Assembly: GCA_946531785.1 (NCBI GenBank) | Contig: CAMNAT010000159.1 | Span: 1 to 5,761, forward strand | DNA: 5,761 bases | From: an uncultured Oscillospiraceae bacterium | GTDB lineage: Bacteria > Bacillota > Clostridia > UBA1381 | Reading direction: 5' to 3' | Part shown: positions 5,675 through 5,761 of the stretch, piece after piece | How positions within the stretch are numbered: the stretch's first letter is position 1 | How the letters are laid out: every line of letters starts with the position of its first letter | Translations under genes and position numbers: made by a program | Notes under the pieces: model-generated | What the model saw: only the letters and a program-made list of their open reading frames with translations | Database searches by the model: none | Told to the model about the DNA's origin: nothing

Positions 5675-5761
5675 GTGAGTCTGCGGAAATATCTGATAAT
5701 ATTCTTCCTGTCGCTTTCGGCGGTGGCCGCGGTGATAGCGGGGTTCAATATAGCTGTCGAT
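5675..5761 (+). CDS. N-terminus of a membrane-anchored protein, partner of the MBOAT gene (partial)
   Basis: Only the first 29 codons are present; the frame is open to the window end. It starts at GTG 5675 with SD GGGGGTG (5663-5669) 5 nt upstream, 18 nt after the acyltransferase stop. The product begins with two basic residues (SLRKY) followed by a hydrophobic stretch of about 20 residues, typical of a signal anchor for an exported protein. By context, genes after AlgI-like MBOAT proteins often encode exported SGNH/DHHW or AlgJ/AlgX-like proteins that act on the same polymer. That identity is inference; no catalytic motif is within view. Confidence 0.75.
   Translation, partial: MSLRKYLIIFFLSLSAVAAVIAGFNIAVD

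Overview
The window looks like chromosomal core DNA from a Clostridia-type Firmicute, plausibly Oscillospiraceae/Ruminococcaceae. That inference rests on strong purine-rich Shine-Dalgarno sites, SigA-type promoters with 17-bp spacers, heavy use of ATA codons alongside GC-rich codons, tRNA genes with encoded CCA ends, and the gene families present. No mobile element, CRISPR array or phage gene is visible.

Left half, minus strand, in transcription order from 2171 down to 1: a perfect-consensus promoter (TTGACA-17-TATAAT) drives greA (1603-2103), which ends in a strong intrinsic terminator (1558-1588). Next comes a YkvI-like membrane protein of the APC/LeuT-fold type (468 to about 1511), probably starting at a TTG codon. 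An extended -10 promoter (397-425) then drives a tRNA operon in the order Pro(TGG), Val(TAC), Thr(TGT), Tyr(GTA). The Tyr gene is cut by the window edge. The Thr and Tyr genes abut with no spacer, and the Val-Thr spacer holds a long hairpin.

Right half, plus strand: divergent from greA is a 277-residue protein (2226-3059) that I read as a degenerate galactokinase relative. The overall GalK landmarks can be followed from end to end, but the substrate loop, the ATP-binding Ser-rich segment, the catalytic Asp and the C-terminal glycine loop are lost. This is the most unusual protein here and may have a non-catalytic role. It is followed by a YihY/BrkB-family membrane protein (3150-4139) with its own promoter, strong SD and terminator.

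A third plus-strand unit starts at an extended -10 promoter (4182-4210). It encodes an MBOAT-family O-acyltransferase (4247-5656) and, 18 bases on, the first 29 codons of a protein with an N-terminal membrane anchor (5675 to beyond 5761). The pairing resembles AlgI-like acyltransferases with their exported partner proteins, which modify cell-surface polymers. The MBOAT protein keeps the WHG histidine but carries Asn where two other histidines are common in AlgI/DltB-type proteins.

Transcription is therefore split into at least four or five short units, each with recognisable signals. The genes do not form a single pathway: transcription elongation, translation (tRNAs), membrane transport and envelope modification are simply adjacent.
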